IMG/VR virus record: IMGVR_UViG_3300028920_000173
Coordinates: 1 to 35,554 of that record
Strand: one strand, 5' to 3'
Length of the DNA: 35,554 nucleotides
Source of the DNA: a virus
The stretch's first letter is position 1. Every line of letters starts with the position of its first letter. A program made the translations under genes and the position numbers. The notes beneath the pieces were generated by a model, which did not search any database, was not told the DNA's origin, and was given only the letters and a program-made list of their open reading frames with translations. Below, piece after piece: positions 7,250 to 14,990 of this stretch.

Positions 7250-7855
7250 ATAACTTCTTAACTGTTTTGCTTCTAATAAACGCCTTAATTCTATCTTATG
7301 CTGGTTTAATAAACTTGTAATTTTATTTTCAGACACTTTCAAAACCCTTGAAACTTCATTTAGCGTTAAGTTTTCAAGAAAATAAAGAATAAAAATTTTA
7401 GAAACGAGATTAGAAAAATTATTTTTTAAAGTATCTACTATTGTTTCTGTTATATAATTAGAATTATCTTCATAACTTGGGTCATGTTCTATTCGGCATT
7501 CCAATAAATCAATAATTTCAACATCTTGATCTACTTTAACATTAAGACTATTTTCTATAAAATAAATAGGATCTCTTTTTTTACTTACTTTACGTAGATA
7601 ATCGAGAATAGACCCTTTCAGCCTGCTATAAACAAAAGCACTAAAAGAAGTATTAAACTTTAGTTTGTACCGGTCTATCTGCTTATTTAGTTCCATTAAG
7701 GCAATTTGATACAAATCGGATTTATCTATAAAGTTTGGCAGTGTTGTTTTAACATCTTTTACTGCCTTTATACATAGATGCTTATAAGTGGCTACCAAAT
7801 TACCTTTAAGTTTTTTATTTTTTTTATATTTTTTCCATAAGTTTTTATCTTTCAT
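7244..7855 (-). CDS. Phage sigma factor of the sigma-70 family, FliA/sigma-28-like
   Basis: A 203-residue protein with a conserved sigma layout. The N-terminus NLWKKYKK (5-12) resembles the sigma-28 opening. Region 2 includes FIDKSDLYQIALMELNKQID (42-61) and FSAFVYSRLKGSILDYLRK (71-89), matching the region 2 pattern in which a YA-type -10 helix is followed by R-(I/L)-(R/K)-G-(A/S)-(I/M)-L-D-x-LR. Region 4 (about 163-198) carries a terminal HTH, LTLNEVSRVLKVSENKI. Region 3 is short. It should redirect host RNA polymerase to phage promoters, probably those of late genes. AAAGGA precedes ATG 7855. It is transcribed away from HTH paralogue B and towards paralogue A, which makes a compact regulatory island. 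Confidence 0.85.
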   Translation of the reverse strand: MKDKNLWKKYKKNKKLKGNLVATYKHLCIKAVKDVKTTLPNFIDKSDLYQIALMELNKQIDRYKLKFNTSFSAFVYSRLKGSILDYLRKVSKKRDPIYFIENSLNVKVDQDVEIIDLLECRIEHDPSYEDNSNYITETIVDTLKNNFSNLVSKIFILYFLENLTLNEVSRVLKVSENKITSLLNQHKIELRRLLEAKQLRSYL

Positions 7856-7912
7856 TTCGACTTCCTTTATACGATATATATATAAATATACTAAAATTTT
7901 GGAGAATTACAT

Positions 7913-8347
7913 ATGATTAAAGATTTAGTAAATGATGTTATAAAAACGGATTTAATTAAACAAGCTATTTTTTTAGATAAACTGAATATTACAAAACAGT
8001 ACTTTTATAAGTTTAGAAAAGGGGATTATGATTTTTCTTTACATAAAGAAAAAATTAAGCAGCTTGTAATTGAAATTTATTTCCAATTACAAGATATTTA
8101 CTTATTATATTCTAACGAAAGCAAGGAAAAGATATTAGCCTTATTATTAAATCAAAATCTGACGACCTTAAGAGAATTATCTTTTTATTGTGGATTGTCC
8201 ATTGGAACTATAAACAGATGGAATGAGATGAGACATTCGAAAGAAACTCATAAAAAATTAAAAGTAGGAATAAAAAATTTGTTAATTTACAAGATAAACA
8301 CCTTTAAAGAAATCTTTAATCTAAGAGGTTTAAAGGTATCAAATTAA
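7913..8347 (+). CDS. Helix-turn-helix-type regulator, paralogue B
   Basis: A 144-residue protein starting MIKDLVNDVIK, with TTGGAG 8 bases before the ATG. An N-terminal HTH-like segment reads LDKLNITKQYFYKFRKGDY (about 22-40). A C-terminal one reads TLRELSFYCGLSIGTINRWN (about 84-103). The latter and the following KETHKKLKVGIKNLL align with the C-terminus of paralogue A at 6833-7249. It is divergent from the sigma gene with only 57 bases between the two start codons, so their promoters must face or overlap each other. A 10-bp inverted repeat (8063-8072/8084-8093) lies within the coding sequence. Probably a transcriptional regulator; no ligand domain is visible. Confidence 0.7.
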   Translation: MIKDLVNDVIKTDLIKQAIFLDKLNITKQYFYKFRKGDYDFSLHKEKIKQLVIEIYFQLQDIYLLYSNESKEKILALLLNQNLTTLRELSFYCGLSIGTINRWNEMRHSKETHKKLKVGIKNLLIYKINTFKEIFNLRGLKVSN

Positions 8348-8401
8348 AGACTTTTATCATTTCGAGTATAATTCTATTACTTTTAATAAAAAGGTGCTTA
8401 A

Positions 8402-10051
8402 ATGAAAGATATTTGCTTACGAAAATATCAGATCGAATGTATCGAAAAAATTCAACAGCATTTAAAAAGTAATAACTCTTGTATAGTTACTTTACCGACA
8501 GGAGCGGGTAAGACGATTGTTTTTACAGCATTATCCAAACAAACTTTTAATCGTGTTTTAGTAATATCACACAGGGATGAGCTTGTATTTCAAACCATAG
8601 AAAAAGCAAAATATTTTTATAAGGATAAAGATATCGGTATTGCTAAAGCGGATTTATGGGACGTGGACGGTAAAAAGATTATAAGTGCTTCGATACAGAC
8701 TTTATATAATCGATTAAATCAATTAAAATTCACTAAGAATTTAGATGCGATAATTATCGATGAAACTCACCATTTTGCTAAAAACACTTATTTAGAAGTG
8801 TATAATAGTATTAAAAAATTAAATCCGAATGTAAAATTAATCGGATTTACTGCTACACCTTTTAGAAGCGATAAACAATCATTAATTCCATATTTTGGAC
8901 AGTTGGTATATAATAAAGACATTAGATTTATGTTAAAACATAATTACTTAGTAAACCCTTTATTTGTTAGGATTGGTTTAGGAAAGAAAACAGAAGATTA
9001 CTTTAAAGATATTCGTAAATTTAAAGTAAATGAGGATTATTATAAGTTAAATTCCACTATTGATTTAAATAAAATATTTGTAAATACTTTGTTGGATCGT
9101 TGTAAAGAAAGGCAATGTATTGTTTTTTGCGAAAGTGTGGAACATTCTATTCTTATAAATCGGTTGTTGAACGAAATTGGAGTAAAAAGTGAACATATAG
9201 ACGGAACAACAGATAAATTTTTACGTAAACAAATAATTACTAATTATAAAAAAAATCAAATACAATATTTAACTAACTATGCTGTTTTGACAGAAGGTGT
9301 TGACTTGCCTAATACTTCTTGCATTGCTATTATAAGAAAAAGTGATAATTTACTTTTATATACCCAAATGATAGGTCGAGGTTTGCGGTTAAGTTATGAA
9401 ACAGATAAAGTTGATTGTAAAATATTAGAATTTTATCAAACACCGAGAAATCGATTAGGGAATTTCGGAAAGTTATTTAAGATTAACAAACTTATTAAAG
9501 AAATGAATATTACATCAAAAGATTTGGAAGAATTTGAAGAGATTAAATTAGATGTAAATGACGAACTAAGCAATGATTATGAAGATATTATTTTAAAATT
9601 CAAGAAAGAGGATGAAGTTGGATTTATAGATGATGAAAAAGTAACTTTTTACAAACTAATTTTTAGGATGTTAAATTCCAATATTATGTTATGTAATTTT
9701 GAGAATAAGTTTATTATTATGGAAGAAAGTAAAATTAATTTATATAATGTCGCTGTTATACAGAAAGAAGGCTATAACTATAACCTTCTTAAATTAATAG
9801 ACGACTTGGATAAAGACATTGCTTATTCAACAATGCTGGATTTGTACCATCAAGAACAAACTCACGATTTAAGTAAATTAAAATCTATGATTTACAAAGA
9901 GATTACAAATAAACAAATAGAATTAATTCGTAAATTTCCATTTAGGAATTTCTTAAATAAAAAAATTCAATTAAATTCTTTAAACCGTTATGACGCTTCT
10001 GCTCTCATATCTTACTTATTTTATATGAATTATAGATTAAAAAAATTATAA
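8402..10051 (+). CDS. SF2 DEAD/DEAH-box helicase
   Basis: A 549-residue protein with a full SF2 motif set: LRKYQ (6-10), Walker A LPTGAGKT (31-38), DETH (120-123), TAT (150-152), LTEGVDLP (296-303) and QMIGRGLR (322-329). This order is that of RecG/UvrB/YeeB-like phage DEAH helicases that unwind duplex or branched DNA with ATP. The last 200 residues are acidic and lysine-rich with no motif I recognise. It starts the rightward replication genes and is separate from the helicase fused to the polymerase, so the phage encodes two SF2 helicases. Candidate roles are origin opening, fork remodelling or recombination. AAGGTG lies shortly before the ATG. Confidence 0.88.
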   Translation: MKDICLRKYQIECIEKIQQHLKSNNSCIVTLPTGAGKTIVFTALSKQTFNRVLVISHRDELVFQTIEKAKYFYKDKDIGIAKADLWDVDGKKIISASIQTLYNRLNQLKFTKNLDAIIIDETHHFAKNTYLEVYNSIKKLNPNVKLIGFTATPFRSDKQSLIPYFGQLVYNKDIRFMLKHNYLVNPLFVRIGLGKKTEDYFKDIRKFKVNEDYYKLNSTIDLNKIFVNTLLDRCKERQCIVFCESVEHSILINRLLNEIGVKSEHIDGTTDKFLRKQIITNYKKNQIQYLTNYAVLTEGVDLPNTSCIAIIRKSDNLLLYTQMIGRGLRLSYETDKVDCKILEFYQTPRNRLGNFGKLFKINKLIKEMNITSKDLEEFEEIKLDVNDELSNDYEDIILKFKKEDEVGFIDDEKVTFYKLIFRMLNSNIMLCNFENKFIIMEESKINLYNVAVIQKEGYNYNLLKLIDDLDKDIAYSTMLDLYHQEQTHDLSKLKSMIYKEITNKQIELIRKFPFRNFLNKKIQLNSLNRYDASALISYLFYMNYRLKKL

Positions 10052-10057
10052 AAATAC

Positions 10058-10086
10058 TTGACTTTTTTTATAATTTTTATTACCTT
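10058..10086 (+). promoter_or_regulatory. Promoter P1 of the repeated promoter-leader family
   Basis: TTGACT (10058-10063), a 17-base spacer and TACCTT (10081-10086), followed by the shared leader TTATTTATAAGTTTTAAG and an A-run. It begins only 7 bases after the helicase stop. Unlike the other copies it is not followed by GAGGTAA and ATG, but by a coding remnant and then the acidic-protein gene at 10176. Confidence 0.65.
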
Positions 10087-10114
10087 TTATTTATAAGTTT
10101 TAAGAAAAAAAAAA

Positions 10115-10165
10115 GCTAATTGGGATGATGTAGAAGCGCATATATTAGAAAATTTTAAAAAGTAA
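10115..10165 (+). pseudogene. Short coding remnant between P1 and the acidic-protein gene
   Basis: The frame reads ANWDDVEAHILENFKK and stops at 10163-10165, with no start codon upstream in frame before the A-run of the leader. It looks like the 3' end of a gene whose front was lost when the promoter segment was joined here. It ends just before GGAG, the ribosome-binding site of the next gene. It may also be non-coding. Confidence 0.3.
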
Positions 10166-10175
10166 GGAGAAAATC

Positions 10176-10568
10176 ATGTTAGCACACATTTTAGAAAGAA
10201 TAGGAAAAAACATTAAAGATTTTGACGACCCGACATGGGGCTATTATTTCCCTGTTGTAGATTGGAAAAACAACATAATTGACTTTGTAGATATATCAGA
10301 GCCGGTTATGAGAAAGATAAGACAACATAAGCATTATAAGAATGCTTATTATTACCCTAAGTTCTTAGGTGATGACGAGCTATTGGATAAATATAAGGAA
10401 TGGGTTGAGGATTTTGATATTGATGAATATGAATATGAAGCATATAACCATCAATATCAAATATCTTTGTTTATGGATTCTATTGATTATGATATAACAG
10501 AAAAACAAGAAAAATTATTAAAAGAAAGCTCTGAGGAGCTGGTCTATAATATTTTTAATGAGGTGTAA
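10176..10568 (+). CDS. Small acidic protein with a clamp-binding motif
   Basis: A 130-residue protein, rich in Asp, Glu and Tyr. AAGGAGAAAATC precedes the ATG, a strong ribosome-binding site. I do not recognise the family. Residues 95-99 are QISLF, which fits the bacterial beta-clamp-binding consensus QL(S/D)LF and follows an acidic stretch (DFDIDEYEYEAY, 79-90). The gene ends 2 bases before the clamp gene, so the two are almost certainly co-translated. I infer that it binds the phage clamp, or the host clamp, as a loading aid, adaptor or inhibitor. The coding sequence contains a 9-bp perfect inverted repeat (10327-10335/10341-10349). Confidence 0.75.
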   Translation: MLAHILERIGKNIKDFDDPTWGYYFPVVDWKNNIIDFVDISEPVMRKIRQHKHYKNAYYYPKFLGDDELLDKYKEWVEDFDIDEYEYEAYNHQYQISLFMDSIDYDITEKQEKLLKESSEELVYNIFNEV

Positions 10569-10570
10569 AA

Positions 10571-11467
10571 ATGAAAGATTTAAATAAAATCTTAAAAATT
10601 TTAAACAAGATAAGTAAAGATAGTAAAAAATTTTACTATCTTGAAAATGATAAAATACTTTTTGTATCTAAAAATGATAATAATTATTGTGTTATTTCTT
10701 CTGATTTGGAATTAACAGAAGAAATAACAAAATTTTTAGATTATTATGAGTTTAAACAGGAATCAGAGCAGATTCCTGAATTTGAAAGTTCTTTATTTAT
10801 AGAACAGAACGATCTAAAAAGTACTTTAAAAAGAGTTTTACCGGCGTGCAGCAAAGATGAAACTCGCAAGTTTTTACAAACCTGTAAGCTGGAGATTACT
10901 AATAATAATTTTCGATTAATCGCTACAGATGGGTATAGAATCCATATTGACGAATTTTATTGTGATAGTAAAATGGAAAGAGAGCTCGTAATAGATAAAA
11001 AAATATTAAATATTATTAAAACTACTTGTAAGAAAGGAAATTTAGAAATAAAATTTTTAAAAAATAATTTTGTGGAATTTAAAATTGATGGTATCTCTTT
11101 TATATGTCCGGATCAGACCGATAATAATTTTTTAGAATACAAGAAGATTATGCCTGATTATAATAAGTTTATAGAAATAGATCGTAACGACTTTTTTGAA
11201 GCTTTGAAAAAAATTGTAATGGACACTATTGTTTTGGAGATAAAAGAAAATTTAATAATTTCAGATGAAATTTTAAAATTAGAAGTTCCAATTTTAAATG
11301 GGGATTCAAATCATTTAAAAATTGGAATTTGTAAAAAATTTTTGATGGATGTAATCAAAAATTTGAAAGATAATAAAATTAAAATTGAGTTTACAAACGG
11401 TGTTACCCCCATTACTATAATACAAGATAATTTTTATAGTGTGATTGGACCTAGACGAATCGATTAA
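10571..11467 (+). CDS. dnaN: DNA polymerase III beta-like sliding clamp
   Basis: A 298-residue clamp. Residues 77-125 match domain 2 of beta clamps: FIEQNDLKSTLKRVLPACS, then DETRKFLQ and ATDGYRIH, the clamp ATDxHR signature. PDYNKFIE corresponds to the FPDYxxxIP motif at the domain 2/3 boundary, and the C-terminus VIGPRR resembles the usual (M/L)P(M/V)R ending. At 298 residues it is shorter than the usual 366 or so; the loss seems to be in domain 1, which has about 75 residues instead of about 120. The clamp tethers polymerase and partners to DNA. Several perfect inverted repeats lie in its coding sequence. The gene ends 8 bases before a strong palindrome. Confidence 0.82.
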   Translation: MKDLNKILKILNKISKDSKKFYYLENDKILFVSKNDNNYCVISSDLELTEEITKFLDYYEFKQESEQIPEFESSLFIEQNDLKSTLKRVLPACSKDETRKFLQTCKLEITNNNFRLIATDGYRIHIDEFYCDSKMERELVIDKKILNIIKTTCKKGNLEIKFLKNNFVEFKIDGISFICPDQTDNNFLEYKKIMPDYNKFIEIDRNDFFEALKKIVMDTIVLEIKENLIISDEILKLEVPILNGDSNHLKIGICKKFLMDVIKNLKDNKIKIEFTNGVTPITIIQDNFYSVIGPRRID

Positions 11468-11475
11468 AAAAAAAT

Positions 11476-11515
11476 AAAAAAGTCAAGTATTTTTATAAAA
11501 ATACTTGACTTTTTT
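11476..11515 (+). terminator. 40-bp perfect palindrome, terminator overlapping promoter P2
   Basis: AAAAAAGTCAAGTATTTTTA (11476-11495) is the exact reverse complement of bases 11496-11515. It starts 8 bases after the clamp stop codon and ends in a T-run, as an intrinsic terminator does. It is symmetrical, so it can act in both directions. Its right arm contains TTGACT, the -35 box of promoter P2. Confidence 0.7.
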
Positions 11516-11533
11516 TATAATCTTTATTATATT
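11505..11533 (+). promoter_or_regulatory. Promoter P2 of the repeated family
   Basis: TTGACT (11505-11510), 17 bases, TATATT (11528-11533). It is followed by the shared leader TTTATTTATAAGTTTTAAG, an A-run, GAGGTAA and ATG at 11572. Near-consensus spacing and repetition before other genes make this a convincing sigma-70 promoter. Confidence 0.75.
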
Positions 11534-11571
11534 TTATTTATAAGTTTTAAGAAAAAAAAAGAGGTAATATT

Positions 11572-12246
11572 ATGAAAAAATTTTTAGAAATTTTTAAAAT
11601 TAGACAAGAAGATATTAAAGAAATCAAAGAGTATATAAAAGAAGAACTCGATATTTGTAGAAATGAAACTCAAGTTATAGTAAGAGATGATTTGGAAAAG
11701 GTAATCGATAAAATCTATTATGATAAAGCACTTAACATTTACAATTACGATAAAATAGAGGATCTGTGGGATACAAACCACATCATAGAGAGCGATCTAT
11801 TCACAGAACAGGAGCAGGTTAATATAAGAAAATACATCCTAAATAATTTAGGATATGAAGAACTTGATGATTATGATGATGGAGATATACCGGGTCTGAA
11901 TAGGATAAGAGAACAGTTAGAACAACTTATAATGGATGCGATTGAAGAGTGGCAGGAGGAGGAGATTAGAAAATTTGATAGTGAAGATAAAGAATTAAAA
12001 GAAAAATATAAGAACAAAAGAAATTTCATAACTGAATATTTAAAGGAAGGGCAGATTGAAACTAATGCCGATATACAATTTGGTTCTTATAAGCATTGGA
12101 GTTCCGTCCCTTATATCGAGATAAATGGAAAAGATAAATTGTTTTTAGCATATACAAGTACCACGATTAATTACTCACAATACATAACCACAGCAGGAGA
12201 ATGGACGTATGCGGAACTAAGAAGATTTTTAGATCATAGAATTTAA
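11572..12246 (+). CDS. Hypothetical protein, 224 aa
   Basis: Starts MKKFLEIFK behind GAGGTAATATT, the same start context as the two following cassette genes. It is highly charged: about 130 residues rich in Glu, Asp and Lys, with predicted helices such as DLEKVIDKIYYDKALNIYNY, then an acidic segment (DDYDDGD near 103-109), and a C-terminal part with more aromatic residues. I recognise no family. It has its own promoter (P2) and no overlap with neighbours, so it seems an independently expressed accessory gene. A 9-bp perfect palindrome lies at 11836-11854. Confidence 0.7.
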   Translation: MKKFLEIFKIRQEDIKEIKEYIKEELDICRNETQVIVRDDLEKVIDKIYYDKALNIYNYDKIEDLWDTNHIIESDLFTEQEQVNIRKYILNNLGYEELDDYDDGDIPGLNRIREQLEQLIMDAIEEWQEEEIRKFDSEDKELKEKYKNKRNFITEYLKEGQIETNADIQFGSYKHWSSVPYIEINGKDKLFLAYTSTTINYSQYITTAGEWTYAELRRFLDHRI

Positions 12247-12300
12247 TTTTTTATAATCTTATTATATTTTATTTATAAGTTTTAAGAAAAAAAAAAGAGG
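12247..12300 (+). promoter_or_regulatory. Leader repeat copy 3 with a degenerate promoter
   Basis: Starts directly after the stop codon of the preceding gene. It keeps TATATT (12263-12268), the leader TTTATTTATAAGTTTTAAG, the A-run and GAGG of the repeat family, but the TTGACT box is lost and the spacer is one base shorter. Transcription of the methyltransferase gene from here is probably weaker, or depends on read-through from P2. Confidence 0.55.
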
Positions 12301-12309
12301 TAAAATATT

Positions 12310-14982
12310 ATGAAAAAGTTTATCGATAAAATAAAAAGAATTATTGAAATAAATCCGGATGCAAAAAAAGCATTCGACGATTTTTTGGAAGGACTTCAAA
12401 AAAATATTAATCCGTCGCTTAATCAAGATGAAGCGATAGAAATGTTGGCACAGCATGTTATTACAAAACCAGTTTTCGAAGCTCTGTTCAAAGGTTATTC
12501 TTTTGTGAAGAATAATCCGGTTTCCGTATCAATGCAGAATATTATGACAATATTAGACGAAAACGCTATCGAAAAAGAAACAGAGCAATTACAAAAATTC
12601 TATGAATCAGTAAGGAAAAGAGCAGAGGGCATTGACAACGCCGAAGGAAGGCAAAAAGTCATTATCGAATTATACAATAAGTTTTTTAAAACAGCTTTTC
12701 CTAAATTAGTCGAGAGACTCGGTATTGTTTATACGCCTGTTGAGTTGGTCGATTTTATCATAAATTTTGTTAATGAAATACTCAAAAAGGAATTCGGGCG
12801 AACTATTTCCGATGAAAATATCAATATTTTAGAACCGTTCGTAGGTACGGGAACATTTATTACAAGATTATTACAAAGCGGATTGATAAAGAAAAAAGAT
12901 TTGAAAAGAAAATACGAAAAAGAAATACACGCAAACGAAATTGTTCTTTTGGCTTATTATATCGCCGCCGTGAATATTGAAAACGCTTATCACGATATCA
13001 TAGGCGGAGATTATGTCGATTTTAACGGCATTTGCCTGACCGATACTTTTCAGCTGTATGAAAGCGATGATGACTCTGAAATGTTCGAACATTTCAAAGA
13101 AAATTCAGAAAGAATACGCAAACAAAAAAAGAAACCGATACAGGTTATCATAGGTAATCCGCCTTATTCTAAGAATCAAAAATCAGCTAATGATAATGCA
13201 CAAAATCAAACATATCCGAAATTAGAACAAAAGATACGAGATACTTATGCAGAAGCATCTTATGGGAAAGGACAAGGTTCCGGTCAAGATTCTTATATAA
13301 AAGCATTTCGCTGGTCTACGGACAGATTAAACCCGAACGAAAACGGAATTATATGTTTTGTCTCGAATAGCGGATGGCTGGACAGTATAAGTCTTGACGG
13401 TTTCCGAAAAACAATAGAGGAAGAATTCTCTAAAATATATGTTTTTAATTTAAGAGGAAATGCGAGAACAAGTGGAGAATACCGTAGAAAAGAAGGCGGC
13501 GGGATTTTTGACAGTGGTTCTCGAGCTTCCGTAACGATAACTTTATTAATAAAAAGCAAAGAGATTAAAAAAGAGAAAGCTGAAATATTCTATTATGATA
13601 TAGGCGACTACCTGAAAAAAGAAGAGAAATTAAAGATTATCAAAGATTTTAGCAGAGACCCTTTAAATATGAAATGGAAACTGATTAAACCCAATAAATT
13701 CGGGGATTGGCTGAATCAAAGAGGCGATGAATTTTATAATTTTACAACAATTAAACCCGAAAAATTATTTGTGGATAACAGTAAATCTTATTTTAGTATT
13801 AGCTCAACAGGTATATCTACAAGCAGAGATGTATGGGCATATAATTTTTCTAAAAAAGAATTATCAAAAAATATGAATAATATGACTGATTTTTACAATA
13901 GCCAATTGGATGCTTTTAAGGAAAATTTTGAAGAAAAAAAGAGAAAAAGTAAAAAAAATTACAAATCTGATGAGAAAATGAAATTAATTAAAGATTTTAT
14001 AGATTATGATGACAAGAAAATTAGTTGGTCACGTAAGTTATGGAGACAAATAAGAGCTGATAATAAATCAAAATTTACGGAAAAGAACATAAGAGTAGGT
14101 GTTTATAGACCTTTTTGTAAACAATATTTGTATTTTGAAGAAATAATGACAGACGCATTCGCAGAATTTTTTAAGATATTCCCAAATGACAATTTAGAAA
14201 ATTTTGTTATTTGTGTAAGTACTAAGGGTTTTAAAAAAGAGTTCACACCATTATTTACAGATAATTTTACAGATACTCATTTATTAGATAACGGAACACA
14301 ATGCTTCCCGCTTTATTATTATGAAGAGTCGTCAAAAGAGCAAGTCGATCTTTTTGAAGGAAAAACCAAATACGAACGTAAGGACGGCATCTCCTATTTT
14401 ATTCTGAATAAGGCTCATCGTCAATACGGCAAAAATGTTGGTAAGGAGGATATTTTTTATTATGTTTACGGAATTCTCCATTCAAAAGATTATGTCGAGA
14501 CTTTTAAAAACGATTTGAGGAAAAGTTCTCCGCATATTCCTCTTGTTGACGATGTGAAGGCTTTTTGGAAATTCAGCAAAGCCGGTCGGCAATTAGCCGA
14601 GTTGCATATAAATTATGAAAAAACCCCGCCGTATAAAGATTTGGTCGTTACGGGAGACGACAGCGGATTTTATACCGTTAAAAAAATGAAGTTCGTTAAG
14701 AAAGATAAAAAAGATAAGATAATTTATAATAGCAAAATCACAATCTCGAATATTCCTGATAAAGCTTATGAATATGTAGTAAATGGAAAATCAGCAATTG
14801 AATGGATCATGGATCGGTATCAATTGAAAACCGATAAGAAAAGCGGGATTACTAACGATCCTAATCTTTGGTGTGAAGAGATCGGCAATCCGAGATATAT
14901 CCTTGATTTGTTGATGAGCATCGTAACCGTCAGCGTGAAAACCGTCGATATAATTAATAGTCTGCCTGGATTGAGGTTTTAA
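12310..14982 (+). CDS. Solitary type ISP-like DNA adenine methyltransferase
   Basis: An 890-residue N6-adenine methyltransferase. Residues 1-135 are helical and match the coupler region that precedes the methyltransferase in type ISP enzymes. GIVYTPVELVDFI (138-150) is the motif X region, EPFVGTGTF (175-183) the AdoMet-binding motif I and NPPY (283-286) the catalytic motif IV. The conserved stretch KEIHANEIVLLAYYIAA (204-220) is typical of the LlaGI/LlaBIII and COG4889 group. The C-terminal half would hold the target recognition domain. Type ISP enzymes are about 1500-1600 residues with nuclease and helicase domains first; both are missing here, so it should modify but not cut. GC content and codon use (CGG, GCC, CCG near the 3' end) look higher than in its neighbours, which suggests transfer. 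QVDLF at 678-682 fits a clamp-binding peptide. Confidence 0.85.
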   Translation: MKKFIDKIKRIIEINPDAKKAFDDFLEGLQKNINPSLNQDEAIEMLAQHVITKPVFEALFKGYSFVKNNPVSVSMQNIMTILDENAIEKETEQLQKFYESVRKRAEGIDNAEGRQKVIIELYNKFFKTAFPKLVERLGIVYTPVELVDFIINFVNEILKKEFGRTISDENINILEPFVGTGTFITRLLQSGLIKKKDLKRKYEKEIHANEIVLLAYYIAAVNIENAYHDIIGGDYVDFNGICLTDTFQLYESDDDSEMFEHFKENSERIRKQKKKPIQVIIGNPPYSKNQKSANDNAQNQTYPKLEQKIRDTYAEASYGKGQGSGQDSYIKAFRWSTDRLNPNENGIICFVSNSGWLDSISLDGFRKTIEEEFSKIYVFNLRGNARTSGEYRRKEGGGIFDSGSRASVTITLLIKSKEIKKEKAEIFYYDIGDYLKKEEKLKIIKDFSRDPLNMKWKLIKPNKFGDWLNQRGDEFYNFTTIKPEKLFVDNSKSYFSISSTGISTSRDVWAYNFSKKELSKNMNNMTDFYNSQLDAFKENFEEKKRKSKKNYKSDEKMKLIKDFIDYDDKKISWSRKLWRQIRADNKSKFTEKNIRVGVYRPFCKQYLYFEEIMTDAFAEFFKIFPNDNLENFVICVSTKGFKKEFTPLFTDNFTDTHLLDNGTQCFPLYYYEESSKEQVDLFEGKTKYERKDGISYFILNKAHRQYGKNVGKEDIFYYVYGILHSKDYVETFKNDLRKSSPHIPLVDDVKAFWKFSKAGRQLAELHINYEKTPPYKDLVVTGDDSGFYTVKKMKFVKKDKKDKIIYNSKITISNIPDKAYEYVVNGKSAIEWIMDRYQLKTDKKSGITNDPNLWCEEIGNPRYILDLLMSIVTVSVKTVDIINSLPGLRF

Positions 14983-14990
14983 TTTTTTAT

